64,000 nt of DNA from Saccharopolyspora aridisoli. GTDB lineage: Bacteria; Actinomycetota; Actinomycetes; Mycobacteriales; Pseudonocardiaceae. Positions 19,618-28,167 of this stretch are shown here, piece after piece. How positions within the stretch are numbered: position 1 is the first letter of the stretch; the number at the start of each line of letters is the position of its first letter. A program made the position numbers and the translations under genes. The stretch lies in NCBI RefSeq assembly GCF_004348445.1, contig NZ_SMKV01000006.1, positions 62,001 through 126,000 on the forward strand, written 5' to 3'. Under the pieces are notes generated by a model. It did not search any database. It had not been told where the DNA came from and saw only the letters and a program-made list of their open reading frames with translations.

Positions 19618-20133
19618 GTGAAAAGCCATCGTCCGGGCCGCGTGGCCGCCACCGGTCTCGCCGCCGCACTGGTCCTCGCTCCGCTGACCGACCAGACCGC
19701 CCTGGCCGCACCCGCGCCGACCGCCGAACCCGCCGCCACCGCACCGGCCGCCGTCACCCCGTTCGACGCCGGCGACGGCACCGCCGCAGGAGCCGTCGAG
19801 TGGTTCGAGGCCCACGCGGGAGACACCTCCTACGAGGGCATGTGCGAGATGGCCGCCGAGAACGCCTGGGGCGTCACCGGCGTCTGGCCCTCCGCCATCG
19901 ACCACTGGAACGGCGCGGTCGCCGCCGGCAAGGCCCACACCGACGGCTCCACTCCCCCGGCAGGCGCCTTCGTCTACTGGAACATCAGCGAGTACGGCCA
20001 CGTCGGCATCGCCGACGGCAACGGCGGGTTCCACAGCAGCAGCGTCAACGGCGCCATCGGCCACGCCGACAGCACCTCCTACTTCGCCGACTACCTCGGC
20101 TGGAGCGAACCGCAGGTCCCGGCCGGTCTCTGA
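19618..20133 (+). CDS. Secreted CHAP/NlpC-like protein, probable peptidoglycan amidase/peptidase
   Basis: The 171-residue precursor has a Sec signal peptide (VKSHRPGRVAATGLAAALVL, cleavage probably after ALA near residue 31). The mature domain has a Cys in YEGMCEMAAENAWG and a His in YGHVGIADGNGGFHS. The spacing and the PPAGAFVYW context resemble CHAP/NlpC-type cysteine peptidases of actinomycete secreted proteins. GTG at 19618 follows GGAGGAAATC. It is divergent from murE. Wall cleavage is inferred from the fold, and the substrate is unknown. Confidence 0.75.
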   Translation: MKSHRPGRVAATGLAAALVLAPLTDQTALAAPAPTAEPAATAPAAVTPFDAGDGTAAGAVEWFEAHAGDTSYEGMCEMAAENAWGVTGVWPSAIDHWNGAVAAGKAHTDGSTPPAGAFVYWNISEYGHVGIADGNGGFHSSSVNGAIGHADSTSYFADYLGWSEPQVPAGL

Positions 20134-20243
20134 GGCCAACCAGCCCGATCTCCCGCGATCCCCGGCCACGGCCGCAACCAGGACCCGGGGTACCGCCGCA
20201 ATCGGGAACGCGGGAACCGCCGTGATCGCGGTACGTCGCTCGG

Positions 20244-21962
20244 TCAGTGGCCGTCGCGGGGGACGTAGCTGCCGGACTTGCCGACGAGGAAGTCCAGGTC
20301 GGCACCGTCGGACGCCTGCAGGACGTGGTCGTAGTAGAGCCGTTGCCAGCCGCGCTCGTAGGGGTTGTCCGGGTCCTTCCACTCGGCCCGGCGGCGCTGG
20401 AGCTCCTCGTCCGGTACCTCCAGGTCCAGCCGCCGGTTCGGCACGTCGATGCTGATGGTGTCGCCGGTGCGGACGAACGCGAGTGGACCGCCGGCGGCCG
20501 CCTCGGGCGTGACGTGCAGGACGACCGTGCCGTAGGCGGTACCGCTCATCCGGCCGTCGGAGATGCGGACGATGTCGTCGAACCCGGCGTCCTGCACCTT
20601 CTTCGGCACCGGGACGTTGGCGACCTCGGGCATCCCCGGGTAACCCTTCGGGCCCGCGTTGCGGACCACCAGCACGGTGTTCTCGTCGACGTCGAGATCG
20701 TCGTCCTTGCACACCGCGTAGTACTCGTCGACGTCCTCGAACACCATCGCCGTGCCCCGGTGCACCAGCAGCCGCGGCGAAGCCGCGGACTGCTTGATCA
20801 CGGCGCCACCGGGCGCCAGCGATCCGCGCAGCACGGCGGTGCCGGTGCCCACGGCCTGGAACGGCTCGTCGAAGGAGGTGATGACCTCGCGGTCGTGCAC
20901 CTCGGCGTCGGCGATGTTCTCGCCCATCGTCTTGCCGTTGACGGTGATCGCTTCTCGCTCGACCAGCCCGCCGAGCTCCTTGAGGACCGCGGGCAGCCCG
21001 CCCGCGTAGCAGAAGTCCTCCATCAGGAACTTGCCGCTGGGCTGCAGGTTCACCAGCGTCGGCACCTCGCGGGTGTCGAGGTCGAAGTCGTCGACGGTGA
21101 GCTCCACGCCGACCCGCTTGGCGATCGCGATCAGGTGCACCACGGCGTTGGTGGAGCCGCCGATGGCGGCGTTGGCTCGGATGGCGTTGCGGAACGCCTC
21201 GCGGGTCAGGATGTCCGAGGGCTTGAGGTCCTCGGAGACCATCTCCACGATCCGCTGCCCGGTCTGCTGCGCGGTGGCGTAGCGGCGGGCGTCCACGGCG
21301 GGCCAGGACGCGGCGTAGGGGAGCTGCATGCCCAGCGCCTCGACGACGCAGGCCATGGTCGAGGCGGTGCCCATCGTCATGCAGTGCCCGTTGGAGCGGG
21401 ACATGCATCCCTCGATGAAGTAGCACTCCTCCTGGTCGATGCGGCCCGCGACCAGGTCGGCCTCGGCCTGCCACACGGCCGTGCCGGAACCGATGTCGGT
21501 TCCCCGGTACTTGCCGTTGAGCATCGGGCCGCCGGTGAGCATCACGGCGGGCAAGTCGACGCTGGAAGCGGCCATCAGCAGCCCGGGAGTGGTCTTGTCG
21601 CAACCGGAGAGCAGGACGAGGCCGTCGAGCGGGTTGGCGCGGATGGTCTCCTCGGCCTGCATGGCCAGCAGGTTGCGGTAGAGCATGGTGGTCGGCCGCA
21701 TCAGCGTCTCGCCGAGCGCCATGTTGGGGAATTCCAAGGGGAATCCGCCCGCCTGCCACACGCCGCGCTTCACCGATTCGGCGATGCGCTGCTGGTGGGC
21801 GTTGCACGGGGCCAGCTCCGACCAGGTCGTGCCGATGCCGATGACCGGCCTCCCGTCGAACACCTCGTCGCTGTAGCCCTGGTTCTTCACCCAGGAGCGG
21901 GCGGTCATGCCCGCTCGCCCGTAAGCCCCGAACCAGCTGGCGCTGCGCCGCGGCGTGCTCAT
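20244..21962 (-). CDS. IlvD/Edd family sugar-acid dehydratase (L-arabinonate dehydratase-like)
   Basis: A 572-residue Fe-S dehydratase. Cluster and active-site motifs are LLSGCDKTTPG, EGCMSRSNGHCMTMGTAST, IGGSTNAVVHLIAIA and ISDGRMSGTAYGTVVLHV. GHCMTMGTAST and the overall length fit the arabinonate/xylonate dehydratase branch better than dihydroxy-acid dehydratase IlvD. The probable reaction is dehydration of an aldonic acid to a 2-keto-3-deoxy acid. ATG at 21962 has GGGAGG. It is divergent from an MFS carrier of the organic-anion type, with palindromic operators between them, suggesting a sugar-acid uptake and breakdown unit. Confidence 0.9.
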   Translation of the reverse strand: MSTPRRSASWFGAYGRAGMTARSWVKNQGYSDEVFDGRPVIGIGTTWSELAPCNAHQQRIAESVKRGVWQAGGFPLEFPNMALGETLMRPTTMLYRNLLAMQAEETIRANPLDGLVLLSGCDKTTPGLLMAASSVDLPAVMLTGGPMLNGKYRGTDIGSGTAVWQAEADLVAGRIDQEECYFIEGCMSRSNGHCMTMGTASTMACVVEALGMQLPYAASWPAVDARRYATAQQTGQRIVEMVSEDLKPSDILTREAFRNAIRANAAIGGSTNAVVHLIAIAKRVGVELTVDDFDLDTREVPTLVNLQPSGKFLMEDFCYAGGLPAVLKELGGLVEREAITVNGKTMGENIADAEVHDREVITSFDEPFQAVGTGTAVLRGSLAPGGAVIKQSAASPRLLVHRGTAMVFEDVDEYYAVCKDDDLDVDENTVLVVRNAGPKGYPGMPEVANVPVPKKVQDAGFDDIVRISDGRMSGTAYGTVVLHVTPEAAAGGPLAFVRTGDTISIDVPNRRLDLEVPDEELQRRRAEWKDPDNPYERGWQRLYYDHVLQASDGADLDFLVGKSGSYVPRDGH

Positions 21963-22037
21963 CGCGTCCTCCCGAGCTGTGGTTTTCCAGCGGATGGGAG
22001 CGACGTAACCAGCTCGTGCGGCGGCGCGCAATAGCCC

Positions 22038-22053
22038 ATTCGCAATACCGAAC
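22038..22053. promoter_or_regulatory. Palindromic operator candidate, box 1
   Basis: ATTCGCAATACCGAAC is an inverted repeat TTCG-N6-CGAA. A second copy with the same spacing and the same ATACCGAAC half lies 94 bases away. It sits in the dehydratase/MFS divergent promoter region. Confidence 0.55.
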
Positions 22054-22131
22054 AGTGATTGTGATTTCGAACAGGACCGTTGACGCTGCCCACGCGGCAC
22101 TCCTACGCTCGTGACCCAAATCACGAACATC

Positions 22132-22147
22132 GTTCGACATACCGAAC
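22132..22147. promoter_or_regulatory. Palindromic operator candidate, box 2
   Basis: GTTCGACATACCGAAC is an inverted repeat GTTCG-N6-CGAAC just upstream of the MFS ribosome site. The spacing is typical of IclR- or GntR-type operators (inference); no regulator gene of those families is in the window. Confidence 0.6.
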
Positions 22148-22164
22148 CTCGACGAGGAGGCACG

Positions 22165-23502
22165 GTGCGATCCGACGCCCCGGCGCTGCGCACAGCGGTA
22201 CGGCGAGTCATGGTCCGACTGATCCCGTTCCTGTTCCTGATGTACATCATCGCGTTCCTGGACCGCGTCAACATCGGCTTCGCCAAGGAGGAGTTCCAGG
22301 CGCACGCTGGGATCTCGGAGGCCGCCTACGCGCTCGGCGCGGGGCTGTTCTTCATCGGCTACGCGCTGTTCGAAGTCCCCAGCAACCTGATCATGACGCG
22401 GGTCGGTGCCCGCTGGTGGATGTGCCGGATCATGGTCACCTGGGGCCTCATCTCCGCAGCGATGTCGCTGGTCAACAGCGAGTTCCTGTTCTACCTGCTG
22501 CGCTTCCTGCTCGGCGTGGCCGAAGCCGGGTTCTTCCCGGGCGTGATCCTCTACATCACCTATTGGGTTCCGCACGCCTACCGCGCCCGCTGCAACGCGC
22601 TGTTCTACTTCGGCATCCCGCTGGCCTCGGTGCTCGGCGCACCGCTGTCGGGCGCGCTGCTGGAGCTCGACGGCGCGGCCGGGTTCCTGGGCTGGCAGTG
22701 GATGTTCGCCGTCGAGGGCCTGATCGCCTGCGTCGTCGGCGTGTGGGCGTTCTTCTACCTCGACGACTCCCCCGCCCACGCCAAGTGGCTCACCGAGGAC
22801 CAGCGCACCACCCTGCAAGCCGCGCTGGACGCCGAGGACGAGGCGAAGCGGGGACCGCACCGGCTGCTCTCGGCCCTTGTCGACCTCCGGGTGCTGTACT
22901 TCTGCCTGATCTACTTCCTGATCCAGTGCAGCGTCTACGGCATGACCTTCTACCTGCCGACGCAGGTGTCCGAAGCAGTGGGCAGCGAGGTCGGTCTGCT
23001 CGTCGGGCTGGTCACGGCGATCCCGTGGACCGTGGCGCTGGTGGTCAACATCGTGGTCAACACGGCCGCGGACCGCCTGGCACAGCCGAAGAAACGCTTC
23101 GTCGCGGCCGCCTGCGTCGCCGTCGGCTCGGTCGGCATCGCTGCCTCCGCGGCCTTCAGCAACCCGGTCCTGGCCATCGCGGGCCTGTCGGTGGCAGCGG
23201 CCGGCTACATCGCCGTGCAGCCGGTCTTCTGGACCTTCCCGGCCGCCTACCTGACGGGAACCGCCGCCGCGGCCGGCATCGGTTTGATCAACTCGCTGGG
23301 CAACCTGGGCGGCTTCGTCGCCCCGGTCGCCAAGACCTGGATCGAATCGACCCTCGACTCCGACGCAGCAGGCCTCTACCTCCTGGCCCTCTGCGGCTTC
23401 GCCGCAGAGGGCCTCTTCCTCACCCTCACGAGATCCGAAGACCCCGCTCGGGCCACGACACCGCAGAACTCCCGAACCCCGAAGAACCTCAACCCGAACT
23501 GA
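22165..23502 (+). CDS. MFS transporter, anion:cation symporter (tartrate/sugar-acid type)
   Basis: The 445-residue protein has 12 transmembrane helices. The start FLFLMYIIAFLDRVNIGFAKEEF and the motif RFLLGVAEAGFFPGVILYITYWVP are characteristic of the ACS family, which imports organic and sugar acids. GTG at 22165 (VRSDAPALRTAVRR) follows GAGGAGG by 4 bases. It is divergent from the dehydratase and probably imports its substrate. A perfect stem-loop lies within the last 40 codons. Confidence 0.92.
   Translation: MRSDAPALRTAVRRVMVRLIPFLFLMYIIAFLDRVNIGFAKEEFQAHAGISEAAYALGAGLFFIGYALFEVPSNLIMTRVGARWWMCRIMVTWGLISAAMSLVNSEFLFYLLRFLLGVAEAGFFPGVILYITYWVPHAYRARCNALFYFGIPLASVLGAPLSGALLELDGAAGFLGWQWMFAVEGLIACVVGVWAFFYLDDSPAHAKWLTEDQRTTLQAALDAEDEAKRGPHRLLSALVDLRVLYFCLIYFLIQCSVYGMTFYLPTQVSEAVGSEVGLLVGLVTAIPWTVALVVNIVVNTAADRLAQPKKRFVAAACVAVGSVGIAASAAFSNPVLAIAGLSVAAAGYIAVQPVFWTFPAAYLTGTAAAAGIGLINSLGNLGGFVAPVAKTWIESTLDSDAAGLYLLALCGFAAEGLFLTLTRSEDPARATTPQNSRTPKNLNPN
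23385..23413 (+). repeat. Perfect 13-bp stem-loop inside the 3' part of the MFS gene
   Basis: GGCCCTCTGCGGC, a TTC loop, then the exact complement. It lies about 90 bases before the stop and could act as a stabilising or pausing structure in the mRNA. There is no T-tract. Confidence 0.6.
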
Positions 23503-23707
23503 CCCGCACTCCTTCGCAAGCGCACCCGAACTGCCCCGTGCGGCACAACAACCGGCTCCCCCCGAGGAGGAAGATTTCCAAAGTGCCTGTTCGACGGCTC
23601 GAACCGAGCCTGCTTCTCCGTCGTTCCGGGTCGTTGGCCACTCGGCCGCGACAGCAGCCCGTTCGACCCGCGGTCAAGGTGAGGAAGAGCCGGTTGGATT
23701 TTCCCGC

Positions 23708-25483
23708 TCACGGGGTCTGGAGGGTCTGCAGTGGGGCTTGTTCCTTGGACAGCGGAATTTGGTAGCGCTGGGTGAGGAAACTGGCGATGGTGTTGAACAG
23801 CGGCGCCGCCGAGCTGGATTCGCGCGAGCCGGACGGGGCGTCGAGCATCAGGCCGACCACGAACCGCGGATCGTCGGCGGGGACCATGCCCGCGAACGTG
23901 ATCCAGTACTTGGACTGGCTGTAGCAGCGGCACTCGGGATCGATCTGCTGCGCCGTACCGGTCTTGCCCGACACCTGGTAGCCCGGCATCGCGGCAGCCG
24001 GGCCGGTGCCGTCGTTGGCGCTTCCAGGACCGTTCTGCACCACCGAGCGCAGCATGTCCTTGACGGTGTGCGCGGTTTGCGGGCTCACGACCCGGACCGG
24101 TTCCGGGCGCGGCCGTTCGATCCGCGTTCCGTCCGGAGCGATCTCGGCTTCGATGATGCGCGGCGGCACGCGGACGCCGTCGTTGGCGATCGCCTGGTAC
24201 ATGCCCGCCATCTGCAGCACGGTCATCGACAGGCCCTGCCCGATGGGCAGGTTCGCGAAGGAGGAGCCCGACCACTTCTCGCGCGGGAGCAGGCTGCCCG
24301 CGCTCTCGCCGGGCAGGCCGATGCCGGTCAGCTTGCCGAGCCCGAACGCCTTGGCCAGGTCGTACCACCGCTGCTCGCCGAGCTGTTGGGCGACCATCAG
24401 CGTCCCCACGTTGGAGGACTTGCCGAGCACCCCTGTGAAGGTCAGCCCGATGGTGCCGTGCTCCCACGCGTCACCCACCGTGCGGTCGGCGACCTCGATG
24501 CTGCCCGGCACCTGCAACACCGTGTCGGGCTTGATCACGCCCTGCTCGATCGCGCCCGCCGCGGTGATCAGCTTGTTCACCGAGCCGGGCTCGAAGGGCG
24601 TGGTGACCGCCGGGTTGCCGAGGTTGCCGACCCACGGCCCGCGCGGGTCGAAGGTCTTGTCGTTGGCCAGCGCGTAGACCTCGCCGGTCTTGGCGTCGAG
24701 GACCACCGCGCTCGCGCTCTTGGCACCCGCGCGGACGGCGTAGTCGGAGACCGCCTGCTGCACCATGTGCTGCAGGTCCGAGTCCAGGGTCAACTGCACG
24801 TCCGAACCGGGGGTGGCCGGTTCCAGCTCCCGCTCGGTGCCGGGGATGACCAGGTTCGATCCCATCGCGGTGTCGGAGACCTTGGTGCCGTTGCGACCGG
24901 CGAGGACCTTGTTCATCGCCAGTTCCAGGCCGATCTGGCCCTGGACCTCGCGCTCGTCCATCCGCCAGTTCGCCGCGCCTATGACGTTGGCCGCCAGGTT
25001 TCCCGCCGGGTACTCGCGGGTGGCGCGGTACTCGGCGCCGATGTGCGGGTACTTCTCGGTGATCAGGTTGGCCTGGCTGGGATCGATCTCGGGGCCGAAG
25101 TAGGTGAACGCGGCGTCCTTGAACAGCGCGTCCAGCACCTCCTGCTCGGTGATCTGGCCGGGCAGCGTCTTGGCGATGAACCGGGCGATGTCCTGCTTGT
25201 GCTGCACCGAGGTCGGCTTGCTCGGATCCTTGGCGTGCTGCTCGTCGAACGCCTGGGTGAGCTGGCGCGGGTTGGCGTAGAGCTGGCGCGCTTCGCTGGA
25301 GAAGGCGAGCACGGTGGAGTTGCGGTCCACGATGGACCCGCGTTCGGCGGGGATCGCGTCCTTGGTGATCCGCTGCTTCTCGGCCTGGCTGGACAGCGCA
25401 CCGGCTTCCACGCCCTGCACCTGGACGAGCTTGGCGCCGGTGACCAGCAGCGCGATCACCATGAGCAACCGCCCGACCAACAA
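23708..25483 (-). CDS. ftsI: Septal peptidoglycan transpeptidase FtsI (PBP3-type)
   Basis: A class B penicillin-binding protein that crosslinks septal wall together with FtsW. One transmembrane segment ([17 protein letters not shown]) is followed by a pedestal domain and the transpeptidase domain with PGSVNK (SxxK), KSSN (SxN) and KTGT. The earliest in-frame start codon is TTG at 25483, which overlaps the end of ftsL by 28 bases. The in-frame sequence further upstream is Arg-rich like other FtsI tails but has no start codon. ATG at 25462 would leave almost no cytoplasmic tail. The start is therefore uncertain; the product is not. Confidence 0.95.
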   Translation of the reverse strand: MLVGRLLMVIALLVTGAKLVQVQGVEAGALSSQAEKQRITKDAIPAERGSIVDRNSTVLAFSSEARQLYANPRQLTQAFDEQHAKDPSKPTSVQHKQDIARFIAKTLPGQITEQEVLDALFKDAAFTYFGPEIDPSQANLITEKYPHIGAEYRATREYPAGNLAANVIGAANWRMDEREVQGQIGLELAMNKVLAGRNGTKVSDTAMGSNLVIPGTERELEPATPGSDVQLTLDSDLQHMVQQAVSDYAVRAGAKSASAVVLDAKTGEVYALANDKTFDPRGPWVGNLGNPAVTTPFEPGSVNKLITAAGAIEQGVIKPDTVLQVPGSIEVADRTVGDAWEHGTIGLTFTGVLGKSSNVGTLMVAQQLGEQRWYDLAKAFGLGKLTGIGLPGESAGSLLPREKWSGSSFANLPIGQGLSMTVLQMAGMYQAIANDGVRVPPRIIEAEIAPDGTRIERPRPEPVRVVSPQTAHTVKDMLRSVVQNGPGSANDGTGPAAAMPGYQVSGKTGTAQQIDPECRCYSQSKYWITFAGMVPADDPRFVVGLMLDAPSGSRESSSAAPLFNTIASFLTQRYQIPLSKEQAPLQTLQTP

Positions 25484-26121
25484 CCGCCGGTTGCTTCCGG
25501 CGACGTTGGTGCGGGCGGCGGCGGTGCGGTGGCCTTCTCCGGCTCGCCGACGACCACGACCGAACCGTCCGGCTGCGGTACCAGGTGCGCCGGCGCCGGG
25601 GCCTTGACCATGCCCAGCTCCTGCTCGGCGCGGCGCTGGATCTCCGGCGTCGAACCCATCGTGCTGACGTCGCGCTGCAGCTGCTCCTTGCGCTCGTTGA
25701 GCGCGTTGACCCGGGATTCACCCTCCTGCAGCTGGTAGCTGCCGCTGACCGCCGAGATCGACAGCCACAGCGTCGCAGCCAGGCCGGTGGCCAGCACGAC
25801 CATCACGACCACGACCAGCGGCAGCCGGGCCAGCGTCGAGACCCGTTCGTGCACCAGCTGCTTGGCGCGCGGCATCGCCGCGACGGGACGCCGGTCGTCG
25901 ATGCCCTGCCGGACCTGGCGCGGGCGCCGGGCCGACTGCTCGCGGCGCTCCTCGCGACGCGCGTAGGCGCGCTCGGCGGCGGCCGAACGGGTGCGGCGCT
26001 TGTCGGCCTTCTTGGGCGGCTTCAGCCCGCTCGGCTGAGGTGCCGTGCGTGTCTTCTCGACGGTCTCGGCCTGGGCGCTGTCGTTGCGTGAAGCCGCGTT
26101 GGCACGTGCAGGTGCAGTCAT
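25456..26121 (-). CDS. ftsL: FtsL-like bitopic division protein
   Basis: 221 residues. The long Lys/Arg-rich cytoplasmic part (about 1-105) is followed by one transmembrane segment ([21 protein letters not shown]) and a coiled-coil region ([23 protein letters not shown]). A Pro-rich tail ends in [10 protein letters not shown]. Position between rsmH and ftsI and topology identify it as FtsL, the partner of FtsQ/FtsB; sequence identity in this family is low. The ATG overlaps the rsmH stop (ATGA) and follows GAGGAGG. Confidence 0.85.
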   Translation of the reverse strand: MTAPARANAASRNDSAQAETVEKTRTAPQPSGLKPPKKADKRRTRSAAAERAYARREERREQSARRPRQVRQGIDDRRPVAAMPRAKQLVHERVSTLARLPLVVVVMVVLATGLAATLWLSISAVSGSYQLQEGESRVNALNERKEQLQRDVSTMGSTPEIQRRAEQELGMVKAPAPAHLVPQPDGSVVVVGEPEKATAPPPPAPTSPEATGGCWSGGCSW

Positions 26122-27116
26122 GTCGCCTCCTCGCCGTTGCCCCCGCGGATCCGCTCGGCGGCGCGCAGCCGCACCGAAGCCGCCCTGGGGTTCGTCTCTC
26201 TCTCGTCCTCGCCGGCCTGCTCGGAACCCCGGGTGAGCAGCCGGAACTCCGGCCCGTGCCCGGGAAGTTCGACCGGCAGGTCGACCGGGGTGCGGGATTT
26301 CACGCGATCGGCGAGTACCCGCTTGGTGATCTTGTCCTCCAGCGAGTGGTAGGACATGACCGCGATCCGCCCGCCCACGGCAAGCGACTCCACGGCCGCG
26401 GGCAGAGCCCTCTCCAGCACGTCGAGCTCGGCGTTGACCTCGATGCGCAGCGCCTGGAAGGTGCGCTTGGCCGGGTGCCCTCCGGTGCGCCGGCTGGCGG
26501 CCGGGACTGCGTTGTAGAGCAGCTCGACCAGCCGTGCGCTGTTGCTGAACGGTTCCTTGTCGCGCTCGCGCAGGATCGCCGAGGCGATCTTGCCCGCGAA
26601 CTTCTCCTCGCCGTAGACCCGCAGCACCCGCGCCAGGTCCTCGTGCGCGTAGGTGTTGAGGACGTCGGCGGCGGTGCGCGGCGCACCAGGGTCCATCCGC
26701 ATGTCCAGAGGTGCGTCCCGCGCGTAGGCGAAACCGCGGTCGGCCTCGTCCAGCTGCAACGAGGACACGCCCAGGTCGAACAGCGCAGCGTCCACAGCGG
26801 ACAGCCCGAGCTCGTCGAGCACCCGCTCCCACTCGTCGTAGACCGCGTGCACCAGGTGGATCCGGTCCGCGAACGGCGCCAGCCGCTCGCCCGCCAGGCG
26901 CAGCGCGTCCGGATCGCGGTCGAGTCCGACCAGCGTCAGCCCCGGGTGCGCGGTGAGCATCGCCTCGGAGTGCCCGCCCATGCCCAGCGTGGCGTCGACG
27001 ACGACCGCCCCGTCCCGGGACAACGCAGGCGCGAGCAGCTCCAGCGTCCGCTCCAACAGCACCGGCACGTGCTTGTCGCGGGCGGAACCGCCCGTCTCAT
27101 GCGGCTCGTCGGCCAC
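26118..27116 (-). CDS. rsmH: 16S rRNA (cytosine(1402)-N(4))-methyltransferase RsmH
   Basis: SAM-dependent methylation of C1402 of 16S rRNA. The motifs are [15 protein letters not shown] (SAM), [29 protein letters not shown] and the C-terminal [15 protein letters not shown] at 27116 ([10 protein letters not shown]) has GAGGGAGGG about 6 bases upstream. An ATG at 27152 ([10 protein letters not shown]) would add 12 residues but has no ribosome site and begins just after a strong hairpin. As called, the protein has 332 residues. Confidence 0.96.
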   Translation of the reverse strand: MADEPHETGGSARDKHVPVLLERTLELLAPALSRDGAVVVDATLGMGGHSEAMLTAHPGLTLVGLDRDPDALRLAGERLAPFADRIHLVHAVYDEWERVLDELGLSAVDAALFDLGVSSLQLDEADRGFAYARDAPLDMRMDPGAPRTAADVLNTYAHEDLARVLRVYGEEKFAGKIASAILRERDKEPFSNSARLVELLYNAVPAASRRTGGHPAKRTFQALRIEVNAELDVLERALPAAVESLAVGGRIAVMSYHSLEDKITKRVLADRVKSRTPVDLPVELPGHGPEFRLLTRGSEQAGEDERETNPRAASVRLRAAERIRGGNGEEAT

Positions 27117-27162
27117 TGCGGTCCCTCCCTCCCGCGTGCCGTTCTTGCTCATAACCAGCGAT

Positions 27163-27188
27163 CGGTGCGCACTCAGCAGTGCGCACCG
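27163..27188 (-). repeat. Perfect 11-bp hairpin in the mraZ-rsmH spacer
   Basis: CGGTGCGCACT with a 4-base loop and its exact complement. It lies 46 bases before the rsmH GTG and is not followed by a T-run. It may be an mRNA processing or attenuation structure between mraZ and the rest of the operon. Confidence 0.6.
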
Positions 27189-27326
27189 ACCGTCGCAGCC
27201 TTGATCCCCCTCTTGCGCCGGATCCCGTCAGGTCCCCGCCCGCCCGTCGCTTCCTGGTACCGGGGAAGATGCACCAGGAGGCGAAAGCCGAGCGGACCGA
27301 GGCCTCACGAAACCCGACTGCCACGC

Positions 27327-27758
27327 CTAGAAAACGCCGGGCAGCACCTCCTCGCGAGCCTGGGCGTAGCCCTCCTCGTGCTCGTCGAGGTAGCTCTGCC
27401 ACCTCTCCGCCTGCCAGATCTCCAGGCGGGTGATCGCGCCGATGACCACGCATTCCTTGTTCAATTCCGCGTAGCGCCGCAGCTCCGGTGCGATGGAGAT
27501 CCGCCCCTGACCGTCGGGTCGCTGCTCGTCGGTTCCGGCGAACAGGTACCGCTGGTAGGCGCGAACCGCCTCGTTGGTGAACGGAGCCTCGGCGACCTTG
27601 CGCGCCATCTGCTCGAACTCGTCGCGCGGGAAGACGTAGAGGCAGTGGTCCTGACCTTTGGTGACCATCAGACCCCCCGCCAGTGCGTCCCGGAACTTCG
27701 CCGGCAGCGTCAAGCGCCCCTTGTCGTCGAGCTTGGGGTGATGGGTACCGAGGAACAT
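27327..27758 (-). CDS. mraZ: Transcriptional regulator MraZ
   Basis: A 143-residue AbrB-like protein with two swapped-hairpin repeats: [24 protein letters not shown] near the start and [21 protein letters not shown] near residue 80. It is the first gene of dcw clusters and represses or modulates its own promoter in several bacteria. The ATG has a GGGAGG-like site. Four tandem G-rich boxes upstream are its expected binding site. Confidence 0.98.
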   Translation of the reverse strand: MFLGTHHPKLDDKGRLTLPAKFRDALAGGLMVTKGQDHCLYVFPRDEFEQMARKVAEAPFTNEAVRAYQRYLFAGTDEQRPDGQGRISIAPELRRYAELNKECVVIGAITRLEIWQAERWQSYLDEHEEGYAQAREEVLPGVF

Positions 27759-27852
27759 CCCGGTCCACCTCCCCCGGCCCGGATCGCCCCTGCCGACGAC
27801 TGGTCCCCGCGCCGGACCGGCGCGGAGTCAACTGCCGACGGAGGCAGCAGGA

Positions 27853-27887
27853 CCCCCTTTTGCCCCACCGCGCCCCACAGTACCCCA
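27853..27887 (-). promoter_or_regulatory. MraZ-binding repeat array (four boxes, 10-bp period)
   Basis: On the minus strand, boxes TGGGG at 27887-27883, 27877-27873 and 27867-27863, and a variant AGGGG at 27857-27853, recur at exactly 10 bases. MraZ proteins bind tandem TGGG-containing repeats on one DNA face upstream of mraZ. The array lies about 95-130 bases before the mraZ start. Confidence 0.8.
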
Positions 27888-27962
27888 CTCCTCTCCACCG
27901 TCAACACGAAACGCCCCCTTCACCCAGGCGAGGTCGCGGCTGTTTCCGCAGGTAGCACGCCG

Positions 27963-27989
27963 TGGGGGCGGAGTGGGGGAGAACGGGGG
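27963..27989 (+). promoter_or_regulatory. G-run repeats (TGGGGG x2, CGGGGG) on the + strand
   Basis: G5 runs starting at 27964, 27975 and 27985 (spacing 11 and 10) point toward the MoxR operon. They resemble the MraZ boxes but are longer and could also form a G-quadruplex with a further run. Function is inferred only from the similarity. Confidence 0.4.
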
Positions 27990-28151
27990 CGCCGCCGTGC
28001 CCCCACCCCACCACGCACCACCGCCGGTCCACCAGCCACGATGAGTGGGGGATTCGCGAAAACCGCCGGTCAGCACGCGTGTAGATCAACTAGTCGGGCG
28101 GGCGGTTATGCTCAGTCCGTTCGATGTCCGGCAGCCGCCGGGCATCGGTGG

Positions 28152-28167
28152 TGGGGTGAAGTGGGGG
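28152..28167 (+). promoter_or_regulatory. Two MraZ-like boxes upstream of moxR
   Basis: TGGGG begins at 28152 and again at 28162 on the + strand, exactly 10 bases apart, about 105 bases before the MoxR start. The orientation toward moxR mirrors the array toward mraZ. Confidence 0.45.

Noticed and set aside
20244-21962. Dihydroxy-acid dehydratase IlvD of branched-chain amino acid synthesis
   Set aside because: The active-site motif GHCMTMGTAST and the neighbouring sugar-acid carrier fit the aldonate dehydratase branch.
19333-22860. A long leftward open frame (about 1175 codons) across the dehydratase and MFS genes
   Set aside because: It is out of frame with the dehydratase, whose motifs lie in another frame, and shows only low-complexity Arg/Gly/Ala sequence.
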